NCBI GenBank assembly: GCA_947364045.1
Contig: CANARN010000001.1
Span: 97,506-161,505, forward strand
Reading direction: 5' to 3'
Length of the DNA: 64,000 nucleotides
Origin: an uncultured Clostridia bacterium
GTDB taxonomy: Bacteria > Bacillota > Clostridia > Oscillospirales > Acutalibacteraceae
A program made the translations under genes and the position numbers. The first letter of the stretch is position 1; every line of letters begins with the position of its first letter. Of this stretch, positions 17,214 through 25,768 are shown piece after piece. Under the pieces are notes generated by a model that saw only the letters and a program-made list of their open reading frames with translations, was not told where the DNA came from and ran no database searches.

Positions 17214-18686
17214 ATGAAAAAGTATATGAAAAAGTCTGAAATCTGGACTTTCGGCATCGGTCTTTTCGGCGTTGCCTTAATGACAGGCTGGATGCCCGAC
17301 TACACCGCAACCTTCTTTGCGGACTTTGCTTTTAAAGGAAAAGGATTTAATCCCGAAACAATGGCAAACACAATTTCTGCCGTATTCCTCGTTGCAGGTA
17401 TTGTCGGCGCAGTGTGCGAGCTTGTTATCGGTTATCTTGTTGACAATACACGTACAAAATTCGGCAAGGTAAAGCCGTGGTTCGGATTTGGCGTTGTTCC
17501 TCTCGCATTTGTTGCAATGCTTGTTTTCATTGCTCCGAACACAAACAATCAAACACTTGCAATTATCTGGATGTTTGTTATTTACTCACTTTACACTGCT
17601 TTCAGCTGTGCGGTTGAAAGCCCCTCAAACTGCTTCGGCTCACTTTGCTCGCCAAATCCCGATGAGCGCTCCAGCGCAATTTCAATTGCCTCGTTCCTGC
17701 GTTCAGTCGGTCAGTCGGGCGGTATGGTTGTACTTATGGTAGTTGCCTATATTATGAAAATTGTAATGGGTAAACAGCAGTATCAGAACGCAGAGGGCAG
17801 AGGTCTTGACCTTTTGATTTCAACAGCTGTTTGCGCTTTGGGACTTATTCTTTTTGTTATGATTTTCTTTACAAACAACAAAGAAAATGTTCCCTACACA
17901 AATGAAAAGGTAAACCTTAAAGATGCCATTAAGGTTGTTTTCACCTATAAAAATCTTTTAATGGTATCCATTACAAAGCTTGCAGGCTTCGGCAGAGGCG
18001 TTTACGGCACGGTTTCTCTTTACATAGCCGTTTATCTTTTAGGCTCTAAGGACTTAAAGCTCGCTTTGCTTCTTCCTATGGGAATAGGTACAGCTGTAGG
18101 TACTCTTCTTGTTAACCTTGTGCTTAAAAAGTTTTCCACAAAGAAAACCTTTATTTTATTCTGCGTTTACGGCGCTTCGTCACTGAGCATTCTTTTCCTT
18201 GTTTCAAGGGGAATCGGCTTCAACAGCGGACTTATTATTCCTTTCCTTATTCTCAACTTCTTCTGCGGACTTCAGCACGGCAACACAAATGTTACACCCA
18301 ACATTATGATTGCCGACTGCGTTGACGAAATTGAATACAAAACAGGCAAGCGTCAGGACGGTCTTGCTTATGCAGGCTACGGTCTTTTCTCAAAAATCGC
18401 ATCTGCATTCACAAAAGGTCTCGGTCCGTGGCTCCTTTACACATGGTCTGGCTATATGGTTTCAACAGACGCCAATGTGGCTTACGCCGCGCAGACAGAC
18501 GCAACGCTCAATAAAATGCTTGCGATTTACACCATAATCCCTGCAATTTTCGTTATTTTACAGGCAGTTCCGATTTTGTTCTACGATATGGTAGGCGAAA
18601 AGAAGGAAATGATTGTCAATGCGCTTGCCCAGCGCCGCGAAGCCTCAAAAGCTAATGACGCAGACACTGCTGAAGCAAACGCTTAA
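17214..18686 (+). CDS. MFS sugar:cation symporter of the glycoside-pentoside-hexuronide (GPH) family
   Basis: Polytopic membrane transporter of 490 residues and about 12 helices. Family hallmarks include the MelB-like ADFAFKGKGFNPETM region, the loop GYLVDNTRTKFGKVKPW after helix 2, and the central stretch DAIKVVFTYKNLL. The second ATG (17214) is used because GAAAGGAA then sits at correct distance. It probably imports an oligosaccharide or glycoside with Na+ or H+, but the substrate cannot be assigned. The following membrane-anchored protein, 15 bases downstream, is likely in the same transcript. No glycosidase gene is adjacent, which is unusual for GPH loci. Confidence 0.85.
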   Translation: MKKYMKKSEIWTFGIGLFGVALMTGWMPDYTATFFADFAFKGKGFNPETMANTISAVFLVAGIVGAVCELVIGYLVDNTRTKFGKVKPWFGFGVVPLAFVAMLVFIAPNTNNQTLAIIWMFVIYSLYTAFSCAVESPSNCFGSLCSPNPDERSSAISIASFLRSVGQSGGMVVLMVVAYIMKIVMGKQQYQNAEGRGLDLLISTAVCALGLILFVMIFFTNNKENVPYTNEKVNLKDAIKVVFTYKNLLMVSITKLAGFGRGVYGTVSLYIAVYLLGSKDLKLALLLPMGIGTAVGTLLVNLVLKKFSTKKTFILFCVYGASSLSILFLVSRGIGFNSGLIIPFLILNFFCGLQHGNTNVTPNIMIADCVDEIEYKTGKRQDGLAYAGYGLFSKIASAFTKGLGPWLLYTWSGYMVSTDANVAYAAQTDATLNKMLAIYTIIPAIFVILQAVPILFYDMVGEKKEMIVNALAQRREASKANDADTAEANA

Positions 18687-18701
18687 AGGAGGGTAACGAA
18701 T

Positions 18702-19625
18702 ATGGAAAAAAAAGAAAAAAGCTTTAATCTGAAATTATATGCTGCAATTGCATTTTTCGCCGTTGCCGCCGCTCTTGTACTTATGGTATTATTCACATTT
18801 AAGAGCAAATACACAGCTTTCCATCCCGAAGAGGTAGCAAGAAATTACGTTGACACAATAGTACAGACAGGCGACGGCTACAACGCTTACAAAACAGCGC
18901 TTGTAAGCAGAAATAAAAAGCTGAAATACGGCGACTTTATCCGTAAATACTATATGTACCCTGTAATTTACCGTGAAACAAGCTACAAGCCGGGCGACAA
19001 AACAGACGACCTTAAAGGCTTTAACGATGAAACGTATATGAGCGAAAAGACCAAGAAGGACGACGGCTCCCTTCAAGGTCAGGTTATCGAAAAAATGTAC
19101 CCATATTACGTTCAGCTCACAGAAAACGGCTGGGACAATTACGGCGAAATTTTCACAAAATATTTTGAAAAGCTCGTTCAGGTGCGTAAAGATGTTTTCG
19201 GCGATGACTATATGACAGATGAAATTATGTTCACAGCCCTTGAAAGCAATGTTAAGACCTTCGGCAACTCGCTGACCGGTACTGAGGACGAATTTGACAA
19301 AAACACTAAAAAGCAGATTTCCGTTAAAAGCATCGGCGAATACGAAAAGGTATACGGCGAGGATTACAAATTCACATCCTCAGTTACAGGCGAAAAGGCG
19401 ATTGACCTTAAAGCCTATAAAGCAAATATTAAGGCAGATAAATTCGCTGAATACGGCGTTTCGGCTGATGACATTACAGATGTTAAATGCTACACCGTTG
19501 AGGTAAAGACGGCTGACGGAAAAACAGTTACAAGCGCAAACGTAACCGTTGCCAAAATCGGCAGTTCGTGGTATGTTGACAACACGGCAACAGACACAAC
19601 TCCCATTTATTCGTTTTATAAATAA
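18702..19625 (+). CDS. Membrane-anchored extracytoplasmic protein, function unknown
   Basis: Not recognised. The 307 residues start with a cationic segment and one hydrophobic helix (about 9-32), then a soluble, lysine- and tyrosine-rich domain presumably outside the cell (YTAFHPEEVARNYVDTI, GDGYNAYKTALVSRNKKLKY). The C-terminal 60 residues look like a small beta-rich domain (VKCYTVEVKTADGKTVTSAN, KIGSSWYVDN) of the kind that follows NTF2-like folds. AAAGGAGGGTAACGA precedes the ATG. Position suggests a partner of the GPH symporter, but that is inference. Confidence 0.6.
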   Translation: MEKKEKSFNLKLYAAIAFFAVAAALVLMVLFTFKSKYTAFHPEEVARNYVDTIVQTGDGYNAYKTALVSRNKKLKYGDFIRKYYMYPVIYRETSYKPGDKTDDLKGFNDETYMSEKTKKDDGSLQGQVIEKMYPYYVQLTENGWDNYGEIFTKYFEKLVQVRKDVFGDDYMTDEIMFTALESNVKTFGNSLTGTEDEFDKNTKKQISVKSIGEYEKVYGEDYKFTSSVTGEKAIDLKAYKANIKADKFAEYGVSADDITDVKCYTVEVKTADGKTVTSANVTVAKIGSSWYVDNTATDTTPIYSFYK

Positions 19626-19666
19626 TAAAAATATTGTTAAAGCAGTTTATTCCATTTGAATCGGAA

Positions 19667-19688
19667 CCCGCCGCCTTAGAGGCGGGGG
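19667..19688. repeat. GC-rich hairpin after the membrane-anchored protein
   Basis: CCCGCC and GGCGGG enclose GCCTTAGA. No T-run follows, so it is described as an inverted repeat rather than as a terminator. Confidence 0.45.
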
Positions 19689-19713
19689 ACATCTGCACTT
19701 AGGTTATATAATT

Positions 19714-19753
19714 ACGGGCGGTAAAGCGTGAGCTTTTACCGCCCGTATTTTTT
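19714..19753 (+). terminator. Rho-independent terminator
   Basis: ACGGGCGGTAAA and TTTACCGCCCGT form a 12-bp stem with a GC-rich base, followed directly by ATTTTTT. It ends the GPH symporter operon. Confidence 0.9.
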
Positions 19754-19786
19754 GGAGGTTACAAATTTCGTAGAGCTGTCGGTTTG

Positions 19787-19815
19787 TTGACACAAATTTG
19801 TATTTGTGATAAAAT
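19787..19815 (+). promoter_or_regulatory. Sigma-A promoter with internal operator-like palindrome
   Basis: TTGACA (19787-19792) and TAAAAT (19810-19815) are 17 bases apart, 49 bases upstream of the acyl-ligase fusion gene. The spacer region holds CACAAAT (19791-19797) and ATTTGTG (19802-19808), a perfect 7-bp inverted repeat where a repressor would compete with RNA polymerase. Confidence 0.75.
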
Positions 19816-19863
19816 TCTGCTGTTATCATTTACTTAGTAAAAATATGATTTTGGGAGCGGGCA

Positions 19864-22428
19864 ATGAATATTTATGAATCGGTTTATAGGCAAAATATTT
19901 CCCATCCGCAAAAGCGTGCGCTTTCCGTGACGATGAACAACGGCGACCGCCGCATATATACCTACGGTGAGGTGTTTCAAAAAGCAGAGCTTTACAGCAG
20001 GCGGCTGACCGAGGCGGGCGTAAAAGCGGGTGACCGCGTTGCATTTGTGTCGGAGGGCTGTCCCGAATGGACGATTGCATTTTTGGCAGTATGCCGTATT
20101 CACTGTACAGCGGCACTGCTGGACGCCTCCTTAACGGCGGAGGAATTGGATGATTTTATAACGCAATCCGATGTGCGCGCGGCATTCTTTTCTCCGAAAA
20201 CTGCGGAGAAATTCAAGGAAATGCCGCCGTACGAATTTCCCGTTTTCAATGTGCTGGACTGCACGGTGTTCTCAGGATACCCTGATACAGTTTCATCGTC
20301 TTTGCCTGCTACACCTGATCCCGATGAAGATATTGCCTGCATTATTTTTTCTTCGGGTACAACCCGCAGAGCTGCGGGCATTATGCACAGCCATGACAGT
20401 CTTATCAACACTACCGGTATGACGCTGGAGGTACAGGGACTGACAAGTGATGAACGATTTCTGGCTATTATTCCGAACAGCCACATTTACGGTGTTATTT
20501 GTCTGGTACTCGGTCCTGCGCTCATAGGCGCAGATGTGCATTATATTGAATCTGTCGGCGCAGAGGCTATTTTAGGCGCGTTTGCAGAATATCACCCGAC
20601 GGTGCTACCCGCTGTGCCGAAGGTTTATGAGCTGTTTATGACGGCAGTGATGCGCAAAATCAAAAAAAGCCCTGTTACAGCGGCAATGTTTAAGCTTTTC
20701 TTTCCGATATGTCTGCGTATGCGCCGTAAAAACGGCAGTCTTTTAGGTAAGACACTTTTCAAGTCCATTCATGAGGGGTTCGGCGGCGAGCTGCGGTTTC
20801 TCTGCTCGGCAGGCGCGCCTTTAAGCAAGGAGGTTGCCGATTTTTACTATGGGACGGGCTTCAATATTATCATCACCTACGGGGCGTCCGAAACGAACAT
20901 TCCAACTATTGGTAATGTGCCGGGAAATCTGCGTACCGATTCCTGCGGTAAACCGTATCCGTCAGTTTCTGTTAAATTCAGTGATTCCGGAGAAATTTTA
21001 ATCAAATCACAGTATATGATGAAGGGCTATTTCCGCGACAGCGAAGCTACGGCGGCAGCATTCACTGAGGACGGCTACTTTAAAACCGGCGATCTCGGCG
21101 AGCAGGATGAATACGGCAATATTCGCATTACGGGGCGCTCAAAAGAAAATATTATCCTTGCAAGCGGTAAGAAAATTACACCCGATGATTTGGAAGAAAA
21201 ATACGGCGAATTGCACGGAGTCAAAGAATTTGTCATCTGCGGCGTACCGCACGAAAATACGGATTATGACGAGGTTCATGCGTTCGTTGTTCCTGAGGGC
21301 ATTACCGAGGAGGACAAGGCTGCAATTAAGAATGAAATTCGCGAGAAAGGCTCACAGTTGATTCAAAATATGCGCGTCAGCACAACACACTTTGTATCAG
21401 AAATTCCGCGTACCTCCCTGCAAAAGCCGAAACGGTATTTGTTGAAACAGCTGGCATTGCGTGAACGCGTTGATGGTGAACAAAAAATGAAATCCGTTGC
21501 AGCAGAAGGGGATATGCTGTCGCAAGTCATTCGCTTGGTTGCCGAAATTGCAAACACCTCTTCTGAAGCAGTTAAACCCGAAACTAAGATTTTTGCCGAG
21601 CTTTCGGTGGATTCATTAAGCGCTATCAATCTTGCGCTTGAATTAAAAGAGCTTTACAAGGTCAACATTGAGAGCTTTTATTATGACGATATGACCGTAC
21701 AGGACATTCTGGATGCACTGCAAAACAAAGGCACGCCGCCCAAAAATGTCGGACAGGAAAATGTATCTTATCCGCAGGCGAAGTCCAACAGTGACTATTA
21801 CGCCTATACATTTTTCCGAAATGCAGCACGGTTTGTATACACGCTGTCTGTGAACGGTAAGGAGAATATTCCCACCGACAAAGGCTGCATTATTTGTGCA
21901 AACCACGTATCAAAAATCGATTATTTATATATTTCATCTGCTTTTTCAAAAGAACGCTTCAAAAATCTTTGCTGTATGGCAAAAAAGGAACTGTTCAGAA
22001 ACGACCCGTTCAGCCGCAAGCTGATTAAGGCGGCAGGAATGGTGCCGGTAGACCGCAGCGGTATCAATATGAAAACAATGGACAGTCTTAAAGCAAAGCT
22101 GTACGAAAACTGGGGCGTCGTTATTCACCCGGAGGGTACACGCAGTGCCGACGGAGTTTTCCGCAAAATGAAGAGCGGGGCGGCAATGCTGGCGATTGAT
22201 GCCGGGGTGCCGATTATACCTGCTTATGTGAACGGCGCTTATGAAGTATTTCCGCGCGGCCGCAAAATGATGAGGCTTTTCGACTGGAAGAATATGCGAA
22301 AATTCCCCATAGATGTTACCTTCGGCGAAGCGATTTCTTCGGACGGCAAAGACATTGATGAACTGACTGCGGAGGTACAAAACGCAATTCTCGGGCTGCA
22401 GACAAAAGCTAAAGGTAAAAACAAATGA
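19864..22428 (+). CDS. Fusion protein: acyl-CoA/acyl-ACP ligase, acyl carrier domain and PlsC acyltransferase
   Basis: 854 residues with three modules. Residues 1-540 are an ANL-superfamily adenylating domain (SSGTT near 163-167, GYFRDS, GYFKTGDLGEQDEYGNI, and GKKITPDDLEEKYGEL with the late lysine helper region). Residues 550-625 form an acyl-carrier domain with the phosphopantetheine serine in SVDSLSAINLALEL (Ser584). Residues 645-854 are a PlsC-type acyltransferase with NHVSKID (H681, D686) and HPEGTRS (757-761). It would activate a fatty acid, hold it on its own carrier and transfer it to a lysolipid. The P-loop reads SSGTTRRAAGI instead of the usual TGxPKG, so adenylation chemistry may be altered. 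Codon use is more GC-rich than in neighbouring genes. Confidence 0.83.
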   Translation: MNIYESVYRQNISHPQKRALSVTMNNGDRRIYTYGEVFQKAELYSRRLTEAGVKAGDRVAFVSEGCPEWTIAFLAVCRIHCTAALLDASLTAEELDDFITQSDVRAAFFSPKTAEKFKEMPPYEFPVFNVLDCTVFSGYPDTVSSSLPATPDPDEDIACIIFSSGTTRRAAGIMHSHDSLINTTGMTLEVQGLTSDERFLAIIPNSHIYGVICLVLGPALIGADVHYIESVGAEAILGAFAEYHPTVLPAVPKVYELFMTAVMRKIKKSPVTAAMFKLFFPICLRMRRKNGSLLGKTLFKSIHEGFGGELRFLCSAGAPLSKEVADFYYGTGFNIIITYGASETNIPTIGNVPGNLRTDSCGKPYPSVSVKFSDSGEILIKSQYMMKGYFRDSEATAAAFTEDGYFKTGDLGEQDEYGNIRITGRSKENIILASGKKITPDDLEEKYGELHGVKEFVICGVPHENTDYDEVHAFVVPEGITEEDKAAIKNEIREKGSQLIQNMRVSTTHFVSEIPRTSLQKPKRYLLKQLALRERVDGEQKMKSVAAEGDMLSQVIRLVAEIANTSSEAVKPETKIFAELSVDSLSAINLALELKELYKVNIESFYYDDMTVQDILDALQNKGTPPKNVGQENVSYPQAKSNSDYYAYTFFRNAARFVYTLSVNGKENIPTDKGCIICANHVSKIDYLYISSAFSKERFKNLCCMAKKELFRNDPFSRKLIKAAGMVPVDRSGINMKTMDSLKAKLYENWGVVIHPEGTRSADGVFRKMKSGAAMLAIDAGVPIIPAYVNGAYEVFPRGRKMMRLFDWKNMRKFPIDVTFGEAISSDGKDIDELTAEVQNAILGLQTKAKGKNK

Positions 22429-22432
22429 TGAT

Positions 22433-22465
22433 AAAAAAAGAGGACTCATTTGAAGTCCTCTTTTT
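22433..22465. terminator. Bidirectional terminator
   Basis: GAGGACT and AGTCCTC form the stem, with A7 before and T5 after. It serves the fusion gene from the left and the metallophosphoesterase gene from the right. Confidence 0.88.
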
Positions 22466-22477
22466 ATGCGTTTTGGT

Positions 22478-23818
22478 TTATTTTAATTTGAAAACAGAGT
22501 CATCGGGATTTGCGTCTGCATCAAGATTTTGCATAGTAACGCTTTCTTTTGTATAACCGTTCAGGGCTTGATATTTTTCCTGATAATAGTTTGAACCCTC
22601 ATTGCTGAATGAGCCGTCGGGAGATAATGTGATAACAGTACAGCCTCTTTGAGTACCTGTTTTGCTAATCCCGGAATATGCAAGATAATCAATACTGTAA
22701 CCGTATGTAAGCCTTATTCCCTTATATTCAAGAGAAAAATTATTAAGGTGGTCATGACCGCAGAAAATACCTTTTGTAGAGCCTAATTCCTGCATTGTTT
22801 CAAACAGATTATCAGGGTGAGTTCCCGTGCAGATAACTCTGCCGCTTTCGCCTGCCGTTCCGTAAATCCATTTAACATTTTCCGTGTCTTTTCTGCCGTT
22901 TTCGCAGTATTCCTTCCACGCTGTCTTAAATTCTTCCGAGGGAATATGGTAAAAGGCAAGTGAGGGTACGGTGCCGAATTTCTTTAAAGCCTCATTTTTT
23001 TCTTCCTCAGTTGTATATCCCTTTTCAATAGCTTCTGAATTTTGCTTGTTGAATTCTAAGACAAGGTTTTTATACCACTCAATCTGATTTTTATGTATGT
23101 TGTCATATTTCCAGAATATACCGAACCAGTCTCCATCGGTGTAAGAGTGGGAATCGAAAAGGAAAAGTGACTGAGTAATAACATCTTCGCTGTTCTTTAC
23201 AAGAATTGCGCTGTTTCCGTAGCCGTCAACATCTTCGCTGCCTGCTTCAAAAAGGCAGTATTTCAAATCATCGCTGCCGTAAAATTCAGACAGCTTCTCA
23301 CGTGAATAAAGGCTGTAGGCTTCAGTGTCATGGTTGCCGTAAAGCGGAACCCAGTAAACGCCTAAAGACTCCATAAGAGCGGCAAAAATTTTAGCTCCGT
23401 TTTTATTGTTAAGAGTTCCTGCCTGAAACGGAACAGGAAAAGAAATATCTCCTGTTACAATTACAAGGTCGGGCTTTTCAGCCGTAACCATTGAGGCGAC
23501 AGCGTTGATTGACATAGCATCTTTTTCGGCGGACATCCAACCGCCTCCGATATGCACATCGGTAAGCTGTAAAACCTTTAACTCTCTGTCAGTTATAAAG
23601 GTCCAGTGACCGTCTTGGTAAGAGGGAGTTATGCTGTCTTCGTTTTCAACCTTAGCGAAGGACTCGGCAAGCTTAATATTTGCGTTGTTTGAAACAGCAG
23701 TTGCAATTATGCCGACACAGGATAAAACTGCAATTACTGCGGCAATAATACCCAAAATTTTAAGCGCTTTCTTGCCTTTTTTTCGGGTTTTCTTTTCGTT
23801 TGCTTCTTTTTTGCTCAT
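22478..23818 (-). CDS. Membrane-anchored calcineurin-like metallophosphoesterase
   Basis: 446 residues. A lysine-rich cytoplasmic tip and one membrane helix (LGIIAAVIAVLSCVGIIATA) are followed by a metallophosphoesterase domain with the dimetal motifs LTDVHIGGGW, VIVTGDIS, LYGNHDTEA, LAFYHIPSEEF and GHDHLNNFS. GGGAGGAT lies six bases upstream of the ATG at 23818, which decides the start over the longer frame. It lies 66 bases after the LtaS-like gene and may be co-transcribed. The likely location is the outer face of the membrane; the substrate (phosphodiester, phosphoprotein or lipid headgroup) is unknown. Confidence 0.84.
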   Translation of the reverse strand: MSKKEANEKKTRKKGKKALKILGIIAAVIAVLSCVGIIATAVSNNANIKLAESFAKVENEDSITPSYQDGHWTFITDRELKVLQLTDVHIGGGWMSAEKDAMSINAVASMVTAEKPDLVIVTGDISFPVPFQAGTLNNKNGAKIFAALMESLGVYWVPLYGNHDTEAYSLYSREKLSEFYGSDDLKYCLFEAGSEDVDGYGNSAILVKNSEDVITQSLFLFDSHSYTDGDWFGIFWKYDNIHKNQIEWYKNLVLEFNKQNSEAIEKGYTTEEEKNEALKKFGTVPSLAFYHIPSEEFKTAWKEYCENGRKDTENVKWIYGTAGESGRVICTGTHPDNLFETMQELGSTKGIFCGHDHLNNFSLEYKGIRLTYGYSIDYLAYSGISKTGTQRGCTVITLSPDGSFSNEGSNYYQEKYQALNGYTKESVTMQNLDADANPDDSVFKLK

Positions 23819-23883
23819 AAATATCCTCCCATATTTAGCTGTCGTTTTTAACACTGACAGTATTATTTTTATTTTGCATTTTT

Positions 23884-25710
23884 TCAGTTGTTGGGCTTTG
23901 CAAGTATATTTTCATTATAGAAATTACTTTTTTGAGTAAGCGAGTCGTTTACTGCGTCAACACCGCAGGATTCAAACAGCGTTTTTGTATCGGAGAACAG
24001 ATTTGTGCCGATACCCAGGCGGTCGCCTTTTATTTGAACGCCGATACCCGCAAGCATAGTCGGGAACATATCAAATGAAGCCCAACGGCGATTTCTGAAT
24101 CTGTTATCGGAAACATTCTTTAAGCTTTCGTCGGGGTTAAGCACAAGATTAAAGCAGGTTCTCTGATAATCTTTTACCTGCTCCGAAATGCAGGACGCCA
24201 TCGTCAGATGGTCGCCGATAATGAAAACTGTAGTGTTATCATAAAAGGGCTGATTTTGAATCCAGCGGATAAACTTAACCGCCTCCGCCTGACTGTAATA
24301 AATCGCATTTGAATATTGGTCGGGGAATTTTTTCTCTGCATTGGGGCTTAAATAGCCTTCGGGAGCGTGAGTGTCGGCAGTTTCCATAACGAAATGGAAC
24401 GGCTTGCCTGTTTCTGAAAGACGAGTCAGCTCATCTTTTGCAAATTCGTAAAGCTTGTCGTCCTCATAACCCCACCAAACGTAGTAGTCATCGGGAATCA
24501 AGCCTTTTTCAATTGCGGCGCTGTGGTCAATAATATTGAATTCGCCGTGCAGGTTAAAGTAGTGGTCAAGACCGCCGAACGCCGCATTTGCCCCGAACAT
24601 TACAGTCTGCTCATAGCCCTGCTCGTGAAGAATGTCGCCTATTGACGTACCGCCGGGCAGGAAGTTACCGGCAGAACCGTAAGCGTTGCCGTCCGTCGGG
24701 ACTTTCATCGGGAGACCGAAGCCCATATTAACCATAGCGGCAACAGACCAGCCTGCGCCGGTCGACGGTAAAAATCCACCGAGCTTGTTGTCTGTATGAG
24801 AGAAAACGTAGCCTTCGTCCGCAAGCGCAGTCAGCTCGGGAATAAGGTTTTCATCCATATATCCGCCGAGGTCTTTTGAAAGGAAGGTGTTTTCCATTGA
24901 TTCAAGGTAAATGAGAATTAAATTTCGCTTTTTCTCAGGGAATTTAAGGTCAGCGTCGGAGGGGGCAATATAATTGCTTTCAATAAAAGAGGAGCTGAAA
25001 AAATATGCAGAAAACAGGTCTTTTAACTGAAATTCGGTAATACCGTAGGTGAATCCGCCCGCAAGCATTGCAACGGAAACAGTGAGAGAAATTATACGTA
25101 AAGCCATTTCTGAGATGAGCGTATGCTTTTTTTCACTGCCGTTCAAAACTAATTTATATGGGCTGAATGTAATCAGAGTGAAAATTGCAATAAAGAATGC
25201 CGATTTTAATACGGGACCCTCAAATATCGAATAGTATACGCCTACCTCATTGCCTACAACGGGGGAGATAAGGTTGATAAGAATTTGGTCGGGAGAAAGG
25301 TCGCCGTAAGCGTCTTTTCCCCAAACGGTTGCATTGTATGCCACTGCGCCGAGAGAGAAAAGTATTACAGCAATAATTTTTAAGATTTTTGCACTTTTTT
25401 TATGAGCAGGTTCTGCCTTTTCAAGCTCTAAAACCTTAAAGATAAAGCCCTTTAACAGTAAAACGAAAAGACTGACGGCAAAGACCAGCGCGCTGTAGCC
25501 TAAAATGTAATTGCCGCTGTGAAGTGACGGCTGGAAAATGTCGGAAATCTTCAGAACGTATTTCATAATGAAGAAAGACGTAAGATTTACCGCGAATAAA
25601 TAGCGAAAAATAATGTTTATTCTTGCGCTTATTTTTTTGCTGTCGCTTATTAAAAGAATATCGGCAACCGCGAAAAGAACGGAAATTACCGCTCCGAAAA
25701 ACCAAAGCAT
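23884..25710 (-). CDS. LTA synthase family / sulfatase-domain phosphoglycerol transferase
   Basis: 608 residues: five membrane helices in the first 245 residues, then an extracellular alkaline-phosphatase-like domain with NLILIYLESMENTF (metal-binding Glu), LPSTGAGWSVAAMVNM (catalytic Thr region), FHFVMETADTHAPEGY and FIIGDHLTMA. This is the LtaS architecture, in which phosphatidylglycerol headgroups are transferred to a growing teichoic acid or to a membrane glycan. AAGGAGTG precedes the ATG. The diacylglycerol made as by-product could be recycled by the kinase at 4403. Whether this enzyme polymerises or only decorates with single phosphoglycerol units cannot be told from sequence. Confidence 0.85.
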   Translation of the reverse strand: MLWFFGAVISVLFAVADILLISDSKKISARINIIFRYLFAVNLTSFFIMKYVLKISDIFQPSLHSGNYILGYSALVFAVSLFVLLLKGFIFKVLELEKAEPAHKKSAKILKIIAVILFSLGAVAYNATVWGKDAYGDLSPDQILINLISPVVGNEVGVYYSIFEGPVLKSAFFIAIFTLITFSPYKLVLNGSEKKHTLISEMALRIISLTVSVAMLAGGFTYGITEFQLKDLFSAYFFSSSFIESNYIAPSDADLKFPEKKRNLILIYLESMENTFLSKDLGGYMDENLIPELTALADEGYVFSHTDNKLGGFLPSTGAGWSVAAMVNMGFGLPMKVPTDGNAYGSAGNFLPGGTSIGDILHEQGYEQTVMFGANAAFGGLDHYFNLHGEFNIIDHSAAIEKGLIPDDYYVWWGYEDDKLYEFAKDELTRLSETGKPFHFVMETADTHAPEGYLSPNAEKKFPDQYSNAIYYSQAEAVKFIRWIQNQPFYDNTTVFIIGDHLTMASCISEQVKDYQRTCFNLVLNPDESLKNVSDNRFRNRRWASFDMFPTMLAGIGVQIKGDRLGIGTNLFSDTKTLFESCGVDAVNDSLTQKSNFYNENILAKPNN

Positions 25711-25768
25711 ATTTTAACACTCCTTGCTTTTTTATAATTTTATCACATTTAAGTGCGCTTTACAATAA

